Shown: positions 10,701 through 19,543 of the stretch, one piece after another
Layout: every line of letters begins with the position of its first letter
Position numbering within the stretch: the first letter of the stretch is position 1
From: Balneola sp.
GTDB taxonomy: Bacteria > Bacteroidota > Rhodothermia > Balneolales > Balneolaceae
Direction of reading: 5' to 3'
DNA: 64,000 nt
Assembly (NCBI GenBank): GCA_028284195.1
Contig: JANQSE010000004.1
Coordinates: forward strand, 1-64,000
The notes under the pieces: generated by a model
What the model was told of the DNA's origin: nothing
What the model saw: only the letters and a program-made list of their open reading frames with translations
Databases searched by the model: none
Program-made: the position numbers and the translations under genes

Positions 10701-12044
10701 ATGATGGAGAGAGTTAAAATTTATGGAGCTGCTTTACTCGCAATTTTTATAATCTGCCAACCAAGCTATGGGCAAGATATTGGGATCGAACGTCCCAAAC
10801 TTGAAATCCCCAAACCTGCAACGTTAGGCCAAGTCCCGATTGTTGGATTTACCTTTCCAGGAATGGCTAGCCCATACAATCAAACCAACAGAACAAATGA
10901 TGCCCTAGCCGTCTGGCGTGCCGATCAACAACGTATGGCACAACAAAGAGCTTACCTTGAGCAGTTAAACCGCGAGCTTGCTGAGTTGGGCGCTCTTTAT
11001 GATTTTCCTTCCAAGTTAGGACATCGTGAAGGTACGCAAAGCTACATGCAGGCTTTTGATGAATTAAGCTCAATGCTTGATGGCAAACGCCAACTTGATC
11101 TCAAACGGGCTGTATTCCTGGTTGAGAATGCCTACTTCAATAATCAAGGAACCTACCAAGACTTCGAACAACAGATTCATAACTTTGCTGATCTGACCAA
11201 ACAGTTTATTACCCAACAAGGTTGGGATATTAACGACCCCATGACCCCACTGGTTGCCTTGCATAAAATGTTTGCCGATACGGTGATGATCGAAGGTAGA
11301 GGCACCGAAGATAACCTTATCCATTATCCCATTACTTACGATGCTGAAGACTATAGAGGCATTGAAGATCTAACCAAGCTTTTTGTTTCTAAGTTATTGG
11401 CAACAGGAACAGGACAATGCTACTCCATGCCTCAGCTCTATTTAATCTTGGCCGAAGAATTAGGCGGACAAGCTTGGCTTACTTATGCCCCTCAACACTC
11501 CTTTATTAAATTCAAAGATGGCAATAACAACTGGCATAATCTGGAACTCACCAATGGGCATCTTGCCAGCGAAAGTTTTTTGATGGCGTCCGGCTATGTG
11601 AATGCAGAAACCATTCAGAGCGGAATGTACATGGATACTCTCAGCATGAAAGAAACCATTGCCAGCAAGCTGGTCGATCTGGCTTACGGGTATGGGTACA
11701 AGTACGGTTATGATCCCATTATGGTGAAGATGCTCGATAAAGCATTACAAGCCCACCCCGTCAATCCAAGCGGCCTCATGCTTAAAGCCAATTATTATAC
11801 TGTCCAAACGGACTACATTTATGCGCTGAAAGGAAGAAATACCCAGGCTTTTCAGCAGGATTTGAGAGCAATGGAAGTATTCCACAAACGCAATGAGTTT
11901 TACAGCCGAATAGATCAATTGGGTTATCAAACAATGCCACCTGAAGCTTATGAAGCCTGGCTCAAATCTTTGGACAATTATAAAGCTGAACAAGAGAGCC
12001 GCAAACAGATATTAACTATGGAGCGCACCCTGAAAAAGAACTAA
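10701..12044 (+). CDS. Secreted transglutaminase-like protein (paralogue A)
   Basis: Exported protein of 448 residues from the ATG at 10701; a signal peptide (about 1-25, ending SYGQ) follows this start, whereas the upstream GTG at 10656 would bury it. The core resembles the transglutaminase-like/SirB1 papain fold: candidate catalytic C240 (GTGQCYSMPQLYLILAEELG), H266 (APQHSFIKF) and E282 or N285 (NLELTNG). A helical, TPR-like tail follows (about residues 340-448). The paralogue at 13621 has the same Cys-His-Glu spacing. Function is unknown: it could be a peptidase, a cross-linking enzyme or an inactive adaptor for the Rhs-tip protein encoded two bases downstream. No strong ribosome binding site is seen. 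Confidence 0.75.
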   Translation: MMERVKIYGAALLAIFIICQPSYGQDIGIERPKLEIPKPATLGQVPIVGFTFPGMASPYNQTNRTNDALAVWRADQQRMAQQRAYLEQLNRELAELGALYDFPSKLGHREGTQSYMQAFDELSSMLDGKRQLDLKRAVFLVENAYFNNQGTYQDFEQQIHNFADLTKQFITQQGWDINDPMTPLVALHKMFADTVMIEGRGTEDNLIHYPITYDAEDYRGIEDLTKLFVSKLLATGTGQCYSMPQLYLILAEELGGQAWLTYAPQHSFIKFKDGNNNWHNLELTNGHLASESFLMASGYVNAETIQSGMYMDTLSMKETIASKLVDLAYGYGYKYGYDPIMVKMLDKALQAHPVNPSGLMLKANYYTVQTDYIYALKGRNTQAFQQDLRAMEVFHKRNEFYSRIDQLGYQTMPPEAYEAWLKSLDNYKAEQESRKQILTMERTLKKN

Positions 12045-12046
12045 CT

Positions 12047-13066
12047 ATGAAACGAACACTCTTACCTTTTTTATGTATCGCTTTCCTTTTTGGAAGCCTC
12101 AATGTTCAAGCACAAAACCCCTATAAAAAATTCGGGATCGATGTAGAGCCACTCACCCTTAGTAAGGGCAAGTACAATGAGTTCTTTACCAATGATAGTC
12201 TTGTGCGTATCGGTTCAATTATCTTAGATACCCGCAATAATCGCATATCAAGTTTTGTTGTGGTTGATACCAGCTATTCGGAAGCCACCTTAGAACCGGA
12301 AGTATCCAGCCGATTTCTTTCTCCTGACCCTCATGCGGCTCAATATCCTAATCTTTCACCTTATGCTTATGTAGCTAATAACCCAATAAGACTTATAGAT
12401 CCTAATGGAAAAGATATTGTTGATGGGCTGAAATATGCCAAATCTAAAAAGGCATTAGTTGCATTTGCAAATACTGATATTGGCAGAGGTTTTTTAGGAA
12501 TGTTTGCAGGTGCAGGCCAAACAGTTGGTGGTGTTACCTTTGAAAATGCTGGCGTTTTTTCAAGCCATACATTAAATCTCAGAGATATTAATAGCTATGG
12601 TGTAGCGAATGGTAGAACAACTTATATTTTTAAAGATGAGAATGGTCAAAACTTTGATGCCAGAAAATTTGAAAATGGAATTGCAGGTAGCAGAACCTCA
12701 GGCAAAGGTAAACTTACATTAGATATTATGTTAAATACAGCTTATGCAGGAGAGTTTAATTCGCTTGGAGAGGGTGGAGATGTGGCAAGCCTTGCTCTCA
12801 CAATGGGACACGAAGCATTTATGCATGCCACTCAAAGCTTAGTCGGCTTGGTTGAGGCTATCCAATCCGGAGATGTCAAAAGTATAACAAATGCTTTCAC
12901 ATCTGCGTTAGGAAATGATCATGTTAAATATCTGCTAGGTGGTGGAGATTTTAGCGACTTTAAAACATTCGTAAACCAACTCAATGTATCGGATGATCTA
13001 AAAGATCAACTCCTAAAAGAGCATGATAATAGACTTAGAGAATATGAGGGAATAGACAATGATTAA
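12047..13066 (+). CDS. Secreted mini-Rhs 'tip' protein with candidate metallopeptidase toxin domain
   Basis: 339 residues with a signal peptide (about 1-22, ending VQAQ). Residues 25-85 form a short module of no recognised family; residues 87-124 match the end of the RHS repeat-associated core (SSRFLSPDPHAAQYPNLSPY, then VANNPIRLIDPNG), but there are no YD repeats before it. The remaining ~215 residues are a variable C-terminal domain containing H255-E-A-F-M-H260, an HExxxH arrangement like that of zinc peptidases of the dipeptidyl-peptidase III type. In polymorphic toxins the region after such a core is the effector. By eye the DNA turns more AT-rich just after the DPNG junction. The stop overlaps the next gene by 8 bases. 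Toxin activity is inference. Confidence 0.7.
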   Translation: MKRTLLPFLCIAFLFGSLNVQAQNPYKKFGIDVEPLTLSKGKYNEFFTNDSLVRIGSIILDTRNNRISSFVVVDTSYSEATLEPEVSSRFLSPDPHAAQYPNLSPYAYVANNPIRLIDPNGKDIVDGLKYAKSKKALVAFANTDIGRGFLGMFAGAGQTVGGVTFENAGVFSSHTLNLRDINSYGVANGRTTYIFKDENGQNFDARKFENGIAGSRTSGKGKLTLDIMLNTAYAGEFNSLGEGGDVASLALTMGHEAFMHATQSLVGLVEAIQSGDVKSITNAFTSALGNDHVKYLLGGGDFSDFKTFVNQLNVSDDLKDQLLKEHDNRLREYEGIDND

Positions 13067-13613
13067 GTATTTAAAACATAAGCTAATTCTATTATTCATT
13101 TTAGCGATTTCAACTGTCTCTTGTGCTCAATCAGAAATGAGCAGTCAGGATCATACAATTTACCAGATAGCGATAGAGACCTTATTCAAAGATCATAGTC
13201 AGCTTATCATTATTGACAGTACTTTAATAGATACATCGCAAGCATATGAAAGTTACAAAGATGGCGATTACGAATACTATGATTTTCTCGTAAAAGCCAA
13301 ACAAAAAAGACCTATTTCAATAAATACAAAAATGTTTTCTGAAAAGGAGGTTATCATTTTATCCTATGATGAATTTGTGGAAACCCTCAAATCAAGCTCA
13401 CAGAAAATGTGGGATAATTTTTATGACAAATATCCAAATTCATCAGGTATTATTAAAATCTCTTCTATTGGATATTCTGAAGACAGTACAAAAGCATGGC
13501 TTGAAATCTCAAATCTTAAGGGTGGTTATTCGGGATTTGATGCCACTGTTCGGATGGAAAAAATAAATGATAAATGGAAAATTTCAGGTGACATTACTAA
13601 AGCTTACTATTAA
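13059..13613 (+). CDS. Small lipoprotein, candidate immunity partner of the mini-Rhs protein
   Basis: 184-residue lipoprotein: hydrophobic N-terminus followed by a lipobox ending at C22 (STVSC). The rest is a mixed alpha/beta domain whose end (EDSTKAWLEIS, then INDKWKISGDI) resembles small Bacteroidota proteins in which a KDKTKAL-like strand precedes a final DGKW strand. It overlaps the mini-Rhs gene by 8 bases, the tight coupling expected of a toxin/immunity pair, and its envelope location matches an effector exported by a signal peptide. Strongly AT-rich by eye, suggesting transfer. The immunity role rests on position only; related proteins can also stand alone. Confidence 0.6.
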   Translation: MIKYLKHKLILLFILAISTVSCAQSEMSSQDHTIYQIAIETLFKDHSQLIIIDSTLIDTSQAYESYKDGDYEYYDFLVKAKQKRPISINTKMFSEKEVIILSYDEFVETLKSSSQKMWDNFYDKYPNSSGIIKISSIGYSEDSTKAWLEISNLKGGYSGFDATVRMEKINDKWKISGDITKAYY

Positions 13614-13620
13614 GTTTTAT

Positions 13621-14718
13621 ATGAAAATTCAATTAAGTAATAGCTTCCTATTATTTCTATTTGCAATCTCTTTCCATTCAGAGTCCTTAGCTCAGCTTTC
13701 TAGTTATGAGCAAAGAATGTATCAAAACGCATTTAATGAAATAACATCTATGATAGATGGAAGTACATTATATGATTTTAAAAGAGCTGTCTTTTTAACT
13801 GAAAATGCATGGCATAATAATACCAAAAACTACGACAGATTCTTGCAAGACTTAGACTATCTGATAAGCATTTCGAGATCGGTTAGGAGTCAAGATCTAT
13901 TAAACTATAATGAAAGTGATATTGAATCTGTAAAAACCTATGCTGCAATTTTTAAAACCATTACTGATACATTGAGTTTTATTATTTCGAATCAGGTTTT
14001 TATTTCCAAACCATATACCTATGATTTTGAAGATGTATTTGGTACAAAAGACTGGTCAAATATGTTTGTAACCAAGCTATTAGCGACAAAAAAAGGAAAT
14101 TGTCATTCGCTTCCCTATCTCTATAAAATTTTAGCCGAAGAGCTTGGAGAAACTGCCCACCTGGCTTTAGCACCAAATCACATTTACATTAAGCATTATA
14201 GTAAGAAAACGGGCTGGTACAACACTGAGCTTACCAGTGCCAGTTTTCCGATTGATGCCTGGCTCATGGCATCGGGCTATATTCATTTAGATGCTATTCG
14301 GAACGGGGTGTATATGGATACTTTGAGCCAAAAAGAGAGTTTGGCTTTAACGCTTGTAGATTTAGCTAAAGGCTATGAGCGCAAGTTCGGTGTACTGGAT
14401 GGTTCATTCATCCTGAAAGCAGCCAACAAAGCCTTAGAAGTTGATCCTAATTTCATTAACGCTCTGCTTCTCAAAGCCGAAACTCAAAAGAAACTCTTTG
14501 AAAACGAAATGCTTCTCAGGAGCATAGACAATCCCAATACGCTGATTGAACAAAGCGAAGAGTACCGCAATTTGTTTCTAGAAATGCAAAGCATCTATAT
14601 CAACATCCATCAGCTAGGCTACCGCCAAATGCCCGAAGAGATGTACCTGGACTGGCTAGCTACTTTACAGAAAGAGCGAGACAAATATCAGAACAAAGAT
14701 ATTCCGGGTAAGGAATAA
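13621..14718 (+). CDS. Secreted transglutaminase-like protein (paralogue B)
   Basis: 365 residues from ATG 13621, with a signal peptide (about 1-23, ending SLAQ); an in-frame ATG at 13567 lies inside the preceding gene and is rejected. It is a divergent paralogue of the protein at 10701: shared DFKRAVFLTENAWHNN (KRAVFLVENAYFNN in A), TKLLATKKGNCHSLP, LASGY-like MASGYIH and GVYMDTLSQKES. Candidate catalytic residues C161, H187 and E203 are spaced 26 and 16 apart, exactly as C240, H266 and E282 in paralogue A. A TPR-like helical tail ends the protein (RQMPEEMYLDWLATL). It closes the four-gene island and meets the minus-strand BNR gene tail to tail, two bases apart. Confidence 0.72.
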   Translation: MKIQLSNSFLLFLFAISFHSESLAQLSSYEQRMYQNAFNEITSMIDGSTLYDFKRAVFLTENAWHNNTKNYDRFLQDLDYLISISRSVRSQDLLNYNESDIESVKTYAAIFKTITDTLSFIISNQVFISKPYTYDFEDVFGTKDWSNMFVTKLLATKKGNCHSLPYLYKILAEELGETAHLALAPNHIYIKHYSKKTGWYNTELTSASFPIDAWLMASGYIHLDAIRNGVYMDTLSQKESLALTLVDLAKGYERKFGVLDGSFILKAANKALEVDPNFINALLLKAETQKKLFENEMLLRSIDNPNTLIEQSEEYRNLFLEMQSIYINIHQLGYRQMPEEMYLDWLATLQKERDKYQNKDIPGKE

Positions 14719-14720
14719 GT

Positions 14721-15749
14721 TTACCACACCAATTTAGCAACCTTATTCGCTCCGGCCATCCATGCAGATTTCCCGTCTTTTGCAAAGCGAATGGTGTAAA
14801 ATGATTCTTTACTGATCTTCTTCCAGGTTTGCCCTCCATCCTTTGAATAGGAGATACCGGGAATTCCCACCGCAATCAGTTTTTGCCCATGTGAGCCGGG
14901 AATGTACCTGACTGATGAACGGTAAGAAGGCCCTTGTCCGTCAGCAATAAGATTCCATGTTTTTCCACCATCTGAAGTAACAGCCTTATTACTTGTGTTT
15001 CTATCTTTTTCATTCCAATCTCCACCTATAATGATTCCATGCTCTGTATCATAAAAATGGCTGGAGAATATTCCGGTCATTTGTCCGCCTTCAACAATGG
15101 GCGTATCATACACTCTCCAGGTTCTTCCTCTGTTGGCAGAATGGAATATACGGGCACGGCTTCCACCAGAAACCAGCCAAACATTATTTCCTACAATATT
15201 CACATTAGAATTACTGGCAGCAAAACCTGCCTCACCATTTACTATAAGAGGAAGTACATCACAAGAAAGTTTTGTCCAGTTATTTCCTCCGTTTTCAGTA
15301 ATCAGAACGGAGAGGCATTCTTCAACAGGGTCACCAACTGCTGCTCCAAAACCATTATTTGAAATGGCCATAGCATTATAAAAAGCAGCCGGGTTGTCTT
15401 CTTTATAAACAATCTTCCAGCTTTTGCCTTTATCTTCAGATTTATACAAGAGAGCCGGTGAAGCAATACTCAGGATAAAAACTCCATGATTAGTAACAGC
15501 GATTGAGCGAAACTCAGGGCTTAGTGTATCAAACCGGATGGTGTCCATTTCGATGTTGAAATTCCCATTCTTGTAGGTCGCTTTTCCAACTTGCCCGTTC
15601 GACCCGGCAAACCACATGGTACTTCCATCAATAGCTTCAATGGCACGAATACTTATGCCTTCTATCTCATGTCTGACAATGTCGAACTCTTTGTTCGAAG
15701 AACAGTTTAAAATCAGAATTGGAAAGAAAGCATAAAAAAGGTTTTTCAT
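14721..15749 (-). CDS. BNR/Ycf48-like beta-propeller lipoprotein
   Basis: 342 residues. The N-terminus is a lipoprotein signal with C16 in LILNC, so the protein is likely anchored in the envelope. The body is a repeat protein with at least five Asp-box-like motifs (SEDKGKSW, TENGGNNW, SANRGRTW, TSDGGKTW, SKDGGQTW), the pattern of BNR/sialidase-type and photosystem-assembly-factor Ycf48-like beta propellers. No catalytic sialidase residues can be recognised, so binding or structural roles are more likely than hydrolysis. It lies between the convergent Rhs island and the YtxH gene and appears monocistronic. Confidence 0.8.
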   Translation of the reverse strand: MKNLFYAFFPILILNCSSNKEFDIVRHEIEGISIRAIEAIDGSTMWFAGSNGQVGKATYKNGNFNIEMDTIRFDTLSPEFRSIAVTNHGVFILSIASPALLYKSEDKGKSWKIVYKEDNPAAFYNAMAISNNGFGAAVGDPVEECLSVLITENGGNNWTKLSCDVLPLIVNGEAGFAASNSNVNIVGNNVWLVSGGSRARIFHSANRGRTWRVYDTPIVEGGQMTGIFSSHFYDTEHGIIIGGDWNEKDRNTSNKAVTSDGGKTWNLIADGQGPSYRSSVRYIPGSHGQKLIAVGIPGISYSKDGGQTWKKISKESFYTIRFAKDGKSAWMAGANKVAKLVW

Positions 15750-15780
15750 AAAGAATATGGGTTAACATGTTGCGGAAAAT

Positions 15781-15812
15781 AAAAAAAGGATGCTATGTTA
15801 CATAGCATCCTT
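15781..15812 (-). terminator. Intrinsic terminator downstream of the YtxH gene
   Basis: A perfect 12-bp stem (15786-15797 with 15801-15812, AAGGATGCTATG against CATAGCATCCTT) with a TTA loop, followed on the minus strand by a run of T (A tract at 15781-15787). It lies just after the stop of the minus-strand gene at 15842. Confidence 0.85.
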
Positions 15813-15841
15813 GTATAGTTCCCTGAAAAAGAAGAATGGAA

Positions 15842-16147
15842 TTATCCCTCCTTTACATTATCAATACTTTCGAGCAGGTTTTCTGCCTCTTTAATAAGAT
15901 CATCCGCTTTTTGCTTTGCTGATTGAACTACTTTATCACCTTTATCTTTTGCTTCAGAAATAAGGTGCTCTTTTTCTTCGCGTAGCTGTTCGATTAAATC
16001 GATCAGCTCATCGCGGTAGCTACTTAGTCTGTAAGAGAGCCGGTCTCTTGTGTTTTTACCAGTATCGGGAGCATAAAGTAAAGCGAGAACAGTGCCCGCG
16101 AGTGCCCCTGTTAAAATGCCTGCTATAAAATTTCCTGACTTGCTCAT
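15842..16147 (-). CDS. YtxH domain-containing protein
   Basis: 101-residue small membrane protein. Residues about 5-27 are a glycine/alanine-rich transmembrane helix (GNFIAGILTGALAGTVLALLYAP) of the YtxH family, followed by GKNTRDRL and a long charged coiled coil. Family members are general-stress or envelope-associated proteins of unknown molecular role. It is flanked by a terminator downstream and the RND pump operon upstream on the same strand, about 87 bases away, so co-transcription with the pump genes is possible. Confidence 0.85.
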   Translation of the reverse strand: MSKSGNFIAGILTGALAGTVLALLYAPDTGKNTRDRLSYRLSSYRDELIDLIEQLREEKEHLISEAKDKGDKVVQSAKQKADDLIKEAENLLESIDNVKEG

Positions 16148-16233
16148 AATAAATTTTTTAAAATGGTTCTTGATTTTTTGCTACAACAAGAATAGCTATT
16201 CGTAGTTTCAAAACCTATTGTTTCAGGTAAATT

Positions 16234-19200
16234 TTATTCATTTCCCAAAACAAGTGTTGCTTTAGGGGCTTTTTCTTTCTTTTTGAAAAAAGAGCTTATC
16301 CAGTTAATAACCTGTTTAAAGCCTACTGAAATGGCCGGGGTAATAAATAACGTGAAAAGCACGCCGAAGGCTAACCCACCGATTACTGTTTTAGCCAATG
16401 GAGACCATATTTCTGAACCTGCACCGAGTTCCAGTGAAAGAGGGATCATAGAACAAATAGTTGTAATAGCAGTAAGTAAAATGGGGCGCATTCTGCGGGT
16501 GCATGCTTCCAGGACACCAACCATAAATTCTGAGTTTTTGTTTAGATCGAATGTCATCCCCCGGGTGTAAATATGCATGTAATCTACCAGCACAATTCCA
16601 TTGTTCACAATAATACCAACGAGCATAAACATGCCAACCTGAGCAGTTGTACTTAAAGCAGTGCCAAGCATCATTAATGAAGCGAGAGCTCCAAACAGTG
16701 CCATTGGAATACATAACCAGATTACAAATGGGTCTCTGAAGTTTTCGAAAAGAGAGGCCATAATCATAAACATGAGTACTAAAGCTGCAGCACCAGCCCA
16801 TCCAAACTGGGAAAAATCCTGCCGGAAAAAGCTGGTAGCTCCGGTAAAGTCATAGCGGTATCCGTCCGGAAGGATGATTTCGGTTTCCAGAAATTCAACT
16901 ATTTTTTCTCTGTATTCAGCAGCACTTCCATTAATTTGAATGTTTACATCCAGAAGAATTTCCCGGTTTCTTTTGTTGAAGGAATCAATCCCCTGCATAG
17001 GCTGGAATTCCCCAACAGCAACAACAGGGATGCGCTGGTCTTCAAATTGGGCAACTTCCAGATCAAACAAATCCTCGCGGGATTTTAGAGTTTCTTTAGA
17101 TGTGCGAACTTCGATGGGGATTTCACGGCCTTCTACTCTGTAGAAACCGGCCTGGTTGCCCAGGGTTTGAGTTCTCAACGCGTTTGCAACAGATCTGATG
17201 TTTGTGCCAAGCAGGTTGATCCGCTCCCTGTCTAATACAAATTGAAGTTCCGGCGTTGGGTCTGCTCTTCCGTTATCAACAGAAACCACCGTTGGGTCTT
17301 CCAGAAATTTGGCTTCAATTTCGTCAGATATTTGAGATAGCACAGAAATTTCGGGGCCAACAAGTGTTAACCTGATGGAATTATTGCCCCCCCGGAATCC
17401 TCGCCCACTAAATCCACCGCCACCGCCTTCAACAGAAACATTTACCCTAACCCCCGGCGATGTTAATTCCTGGCGAAGATTTGCAGCAACTTCAATAGTA
17501 GAAGTTTCTCTTTGTTCTTCAGGAACTAAACTCAGGCTGATGCTACCCCGGTTACTTTGTGCTACCCAGCGGCTTCTTCCAATCGAAGAGACAATGGTTT
17601 CTATTTCTGGTTTGTCTTTTATTATCTCATAAAACCCGTCCATTACCTGGACCGTGTTTTGAAGCTTACTGCCTTCAGGGAGGGAAATCCTGACATCAAT
17701 TTCTCCCGAATCGGTTTCAGGAAACCCTTCCTTATCAATAGAAGAAAACATGATAACTGTTCCAGTTAATAAACCTGACAGCACTAAAGATGGAACCCAT
17801 TTATGATGAAGAAGCCAGTTTAAAATAACAGAGTATCCTCTTTCAAGTTTATGAATGGCTTTGAACATGAAATTTCGGCGGTTGAATTGTTTACCGTCTA
17901 AAACAAGCACAGATAGTACAGGTACAATAACAATAGACGAAATAAATGACATCCCAATAGCAAAGCAGATGGTAAGGGCAAATTCTTTCAGAAAACTTGC
18001 GGTGAATCCGGTCATCATAATGATCGGAATAAAAACACCCAATGTGGTTAATGTTGATCCAAGCAATGCACCAATTACTTCATTGGTCCCTTTTAGTGCT
18101 GATTCGTATCTGGTCAGTCCTTCTTCCAGCTTTCGTGCTATACTCTCAGTAACCACTATGGCATTGTCCACCAATAGTCCGATAGCTAAGGCTAAAGCAG
18201 AAATAGTGAGTGTATTTAAAGAAAGATCGATAGCAAACATGGCTGCAAAGCTCGCAGCAATAGATACAGGAATAGTAACGGCTACGATCAAAGAAATTCT
18301 CCATCCACCCATGAAAATAATGATAACTAAAACTACAACTACCAATGCGCCTAAGGCAGATTGGGAAAGATTGCTAATAGACTCATCAATCACTCTTCCC
18401 TGATCGGAAAGTACTCTGAGTTCAACCCCGGGAGGCAGTATTTCATTGATTTCGGGAACGGCGTTTTTAACTGCATTTACTACATCAAGCGTATTTGCAT
18501 CAGAGTTTTTTTGAACTTCAATAGAAACGCTTTGCCGGCCATTTACAGTAACAAAGTTTGTTACTTCTGTAAAGCCGTCGGTTACAGTGGCTACATCTTT
18601 TACACGGATCGGGATCCCGTTTTCTGATACTTTAACAATAGTGTTGGCAATCTGCTCTACACTTTCATACATCGATTCGGCCCGTACATTATAACTGATA
18701 TTCTGAGCGACTACATTGCCAAGAGGGAGTTGCGAGTTATTTGATCGGATGGCGTTTTCAATATCATCGGGAACCAGGTTATGTTGAGCTAATTGCATTG
18801 GGGTTACATCAACATACACCTGGCGTTCAAGTCCGCCACGGGTATCGGCTGAGGCAAGCCCGACTATTCTTTCTAGCCTTGGCTCTACCGTTTCAACAGC
18901 CAGGTTTCTGAGCTCGTCTAACCCCCGAATGTCTGAGTTGATGCTCAATTGCATAATTGGGCGATTGTCCGGATCAAACTGGAAAATAGTCGGCGGCGTA
19001 GCTTGTTCAGGAAGCTGATCTCTGATCTGATCTATTGCTTTTTGAACTTTAAGTTCTGTTTTTCGGATGTCGGTGCCTTCAAACAGCCGCAAAATTACAA
19101 ATACACGGCCGCGGCTTATCCGGGCTTCCAGAGACTCAATTCCTTCGATAGAAGAAATTGCACCTTCAATTGGTTCGGCTAATAAAGTGTTAATATCTTC

Positions 19201-19377
19201 TGGGGCTACATTATTGTACCCTGTGGATACAGCCAGAATAGGAATATTAATTTCAGGATTAAGGGTTACCCGGAGGTTCGTAAGAGCAAATACACCAAAA
19301 CCAATTGCAATTATAGTAACCATAATCACTGTAATCGGCCTTCTTAAAATTCCATCAGTAAGCGTGAATTTTTTCAT
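16234..19377 (-). CDS. RND efflux inner-membrane transporter (second pump)
   Basis: 1047 residues, AcrB/MexB-like resistance-nodulation-division pump that uses the proton gradient to extrude compounds through a periplasmic adaptor and outer-membrane channel. Twelve transmembrane helices in two halves are evident. In TM4 the proton-relay motif reads GLLVDNAIVVTES, so the second Asp of the usual DD pair is Asn, a variant common in other RND groups. A glycine-rich loop (GGGGGFSGRGFRGGNNS) interrupts the periplasmic part. GAGG 7 bases before the ATG supports the start. It follows the first pump gene after 166 bases containing a palindromic element. Confidence 0.93.
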   Translation of the reverse strand: MKKFTLTDGILRRPITVIMVTIIAIGFGVFALTNLRVTLNPEINIPILAVSTGYNNVAPEDINTLLAEPIEGAISSIEGIESLEARISRGRVFVILRLFEGTDIRKTELKVQKAIDQIRDQLPEQATPPTIFQFDPDNRPIMQLSINSDIRGLDELRNLAVETVEPRLERIVGLASADTRGGLERQVYVDVTPMQLAQHNLVPDDIENAIRSNNSQLPLGNVVAQNISYNVRAESMYESVEQIANTIVKVSENGIPIRVKDVATVTDGFTEVTNFVTVNGRQSVSIEVQKNSDANTLDVVNAVKNAVPEINEILPPGVELRVLSDQGRVIDESISNLSQSALGALVVVVLVIIIFMGGWRISLIVAVTIPVSIAASFAAMFAIDLSLNTLTISALALAIGLLVDNAIVVTESIARKLEEGLTRYESALKGTNEVIGALLGSTLTTLGVFIPIIMMTGFTASFLKEFALTICFAIGMSFISSIVIVPVLSVLVLDGKQFNRRNFMFKAIHKLERGYSVILNWLLHHKWVPSLVLSGLLTGTVIMFSSIDKEGFPETDSGEIDVRISLPEGSKLQNTVQVMDGFYEIIKDKPEIETIVSSIGRSRWVAQSNRGSISLSLVPEEQRETSTIEVAANLRQELTSPGVRVNVSVEGGGGGFSGRGFRGGNNSIRLTLVGPEISVLSQISDEIEAKFLEDPTVVSVDNGRADPTPELQFVLDRERINLLGTNIRSVANALRTQTLGNQAGFYRVEGREIPIEVRTSKETLKSREDLFDLEVAQFEDQRIPVVAVGEFQPMQGIDSFNKRNREILLDVNIQINGSAAEYREKIVEFLETEIILPDGYRYDFTGATSFFRQDFSQFGWAGAAALVLMFMIMASLFENFRDPFVIWLCIPMALFGALASLMMLGTALSTTAQVGMFMLVGIIVNNGIVLVDYMHIYTRGMTFDLNKNSEFMVGVLEACTRRMRPILLTAITTICSMIPLSLELGAGSEIWSPLAKTVIGGLAFGVLFTLFITPAISVGFKQVINWISSFFKKKEKAPKATLVLGNE

Positions 19378-19428
19378 GATTTTGCCTCAATTGATTGAGA
19401 TTGTAAAAAAGAACTTTCTCTATGATGC

Positions 19429-19516
19429 ATCCCTAAATCCTCTCTCAATAGGGGGCTTGGGAAGATACTGAACAACGAGCTTCCCGTTCCACGGAGGGGA
19501 TAGAGGAGTGGGTTCA
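19429..19516. repeat. Imperfect palindromic intergenic element between the two pump genes
   Basis: The gap holds a roughly symmetric sequence: CCCTAAATCCTCTC..., GGGAAG (19459-19464), a 15-base centre, CTTCCC (19480-19485), then GGAGGGGATAGAGGAG. It resembles the REP-like, hairpin-forming intergenic repeats common in this phylum. Copy number cannot be judged from this window. Confidence 0.45.
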
Positions 19517-19543
19517 CAGAATGTTGATTGGAGGAAAGATTAA

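Noticed and set aside
13567-13620. ATG 13567 as start of transglutaminase-like paralogue B
   Set aside because: It overlaps the lipoprotein gene and precedes the signal peptide; ATG 13621 fits.
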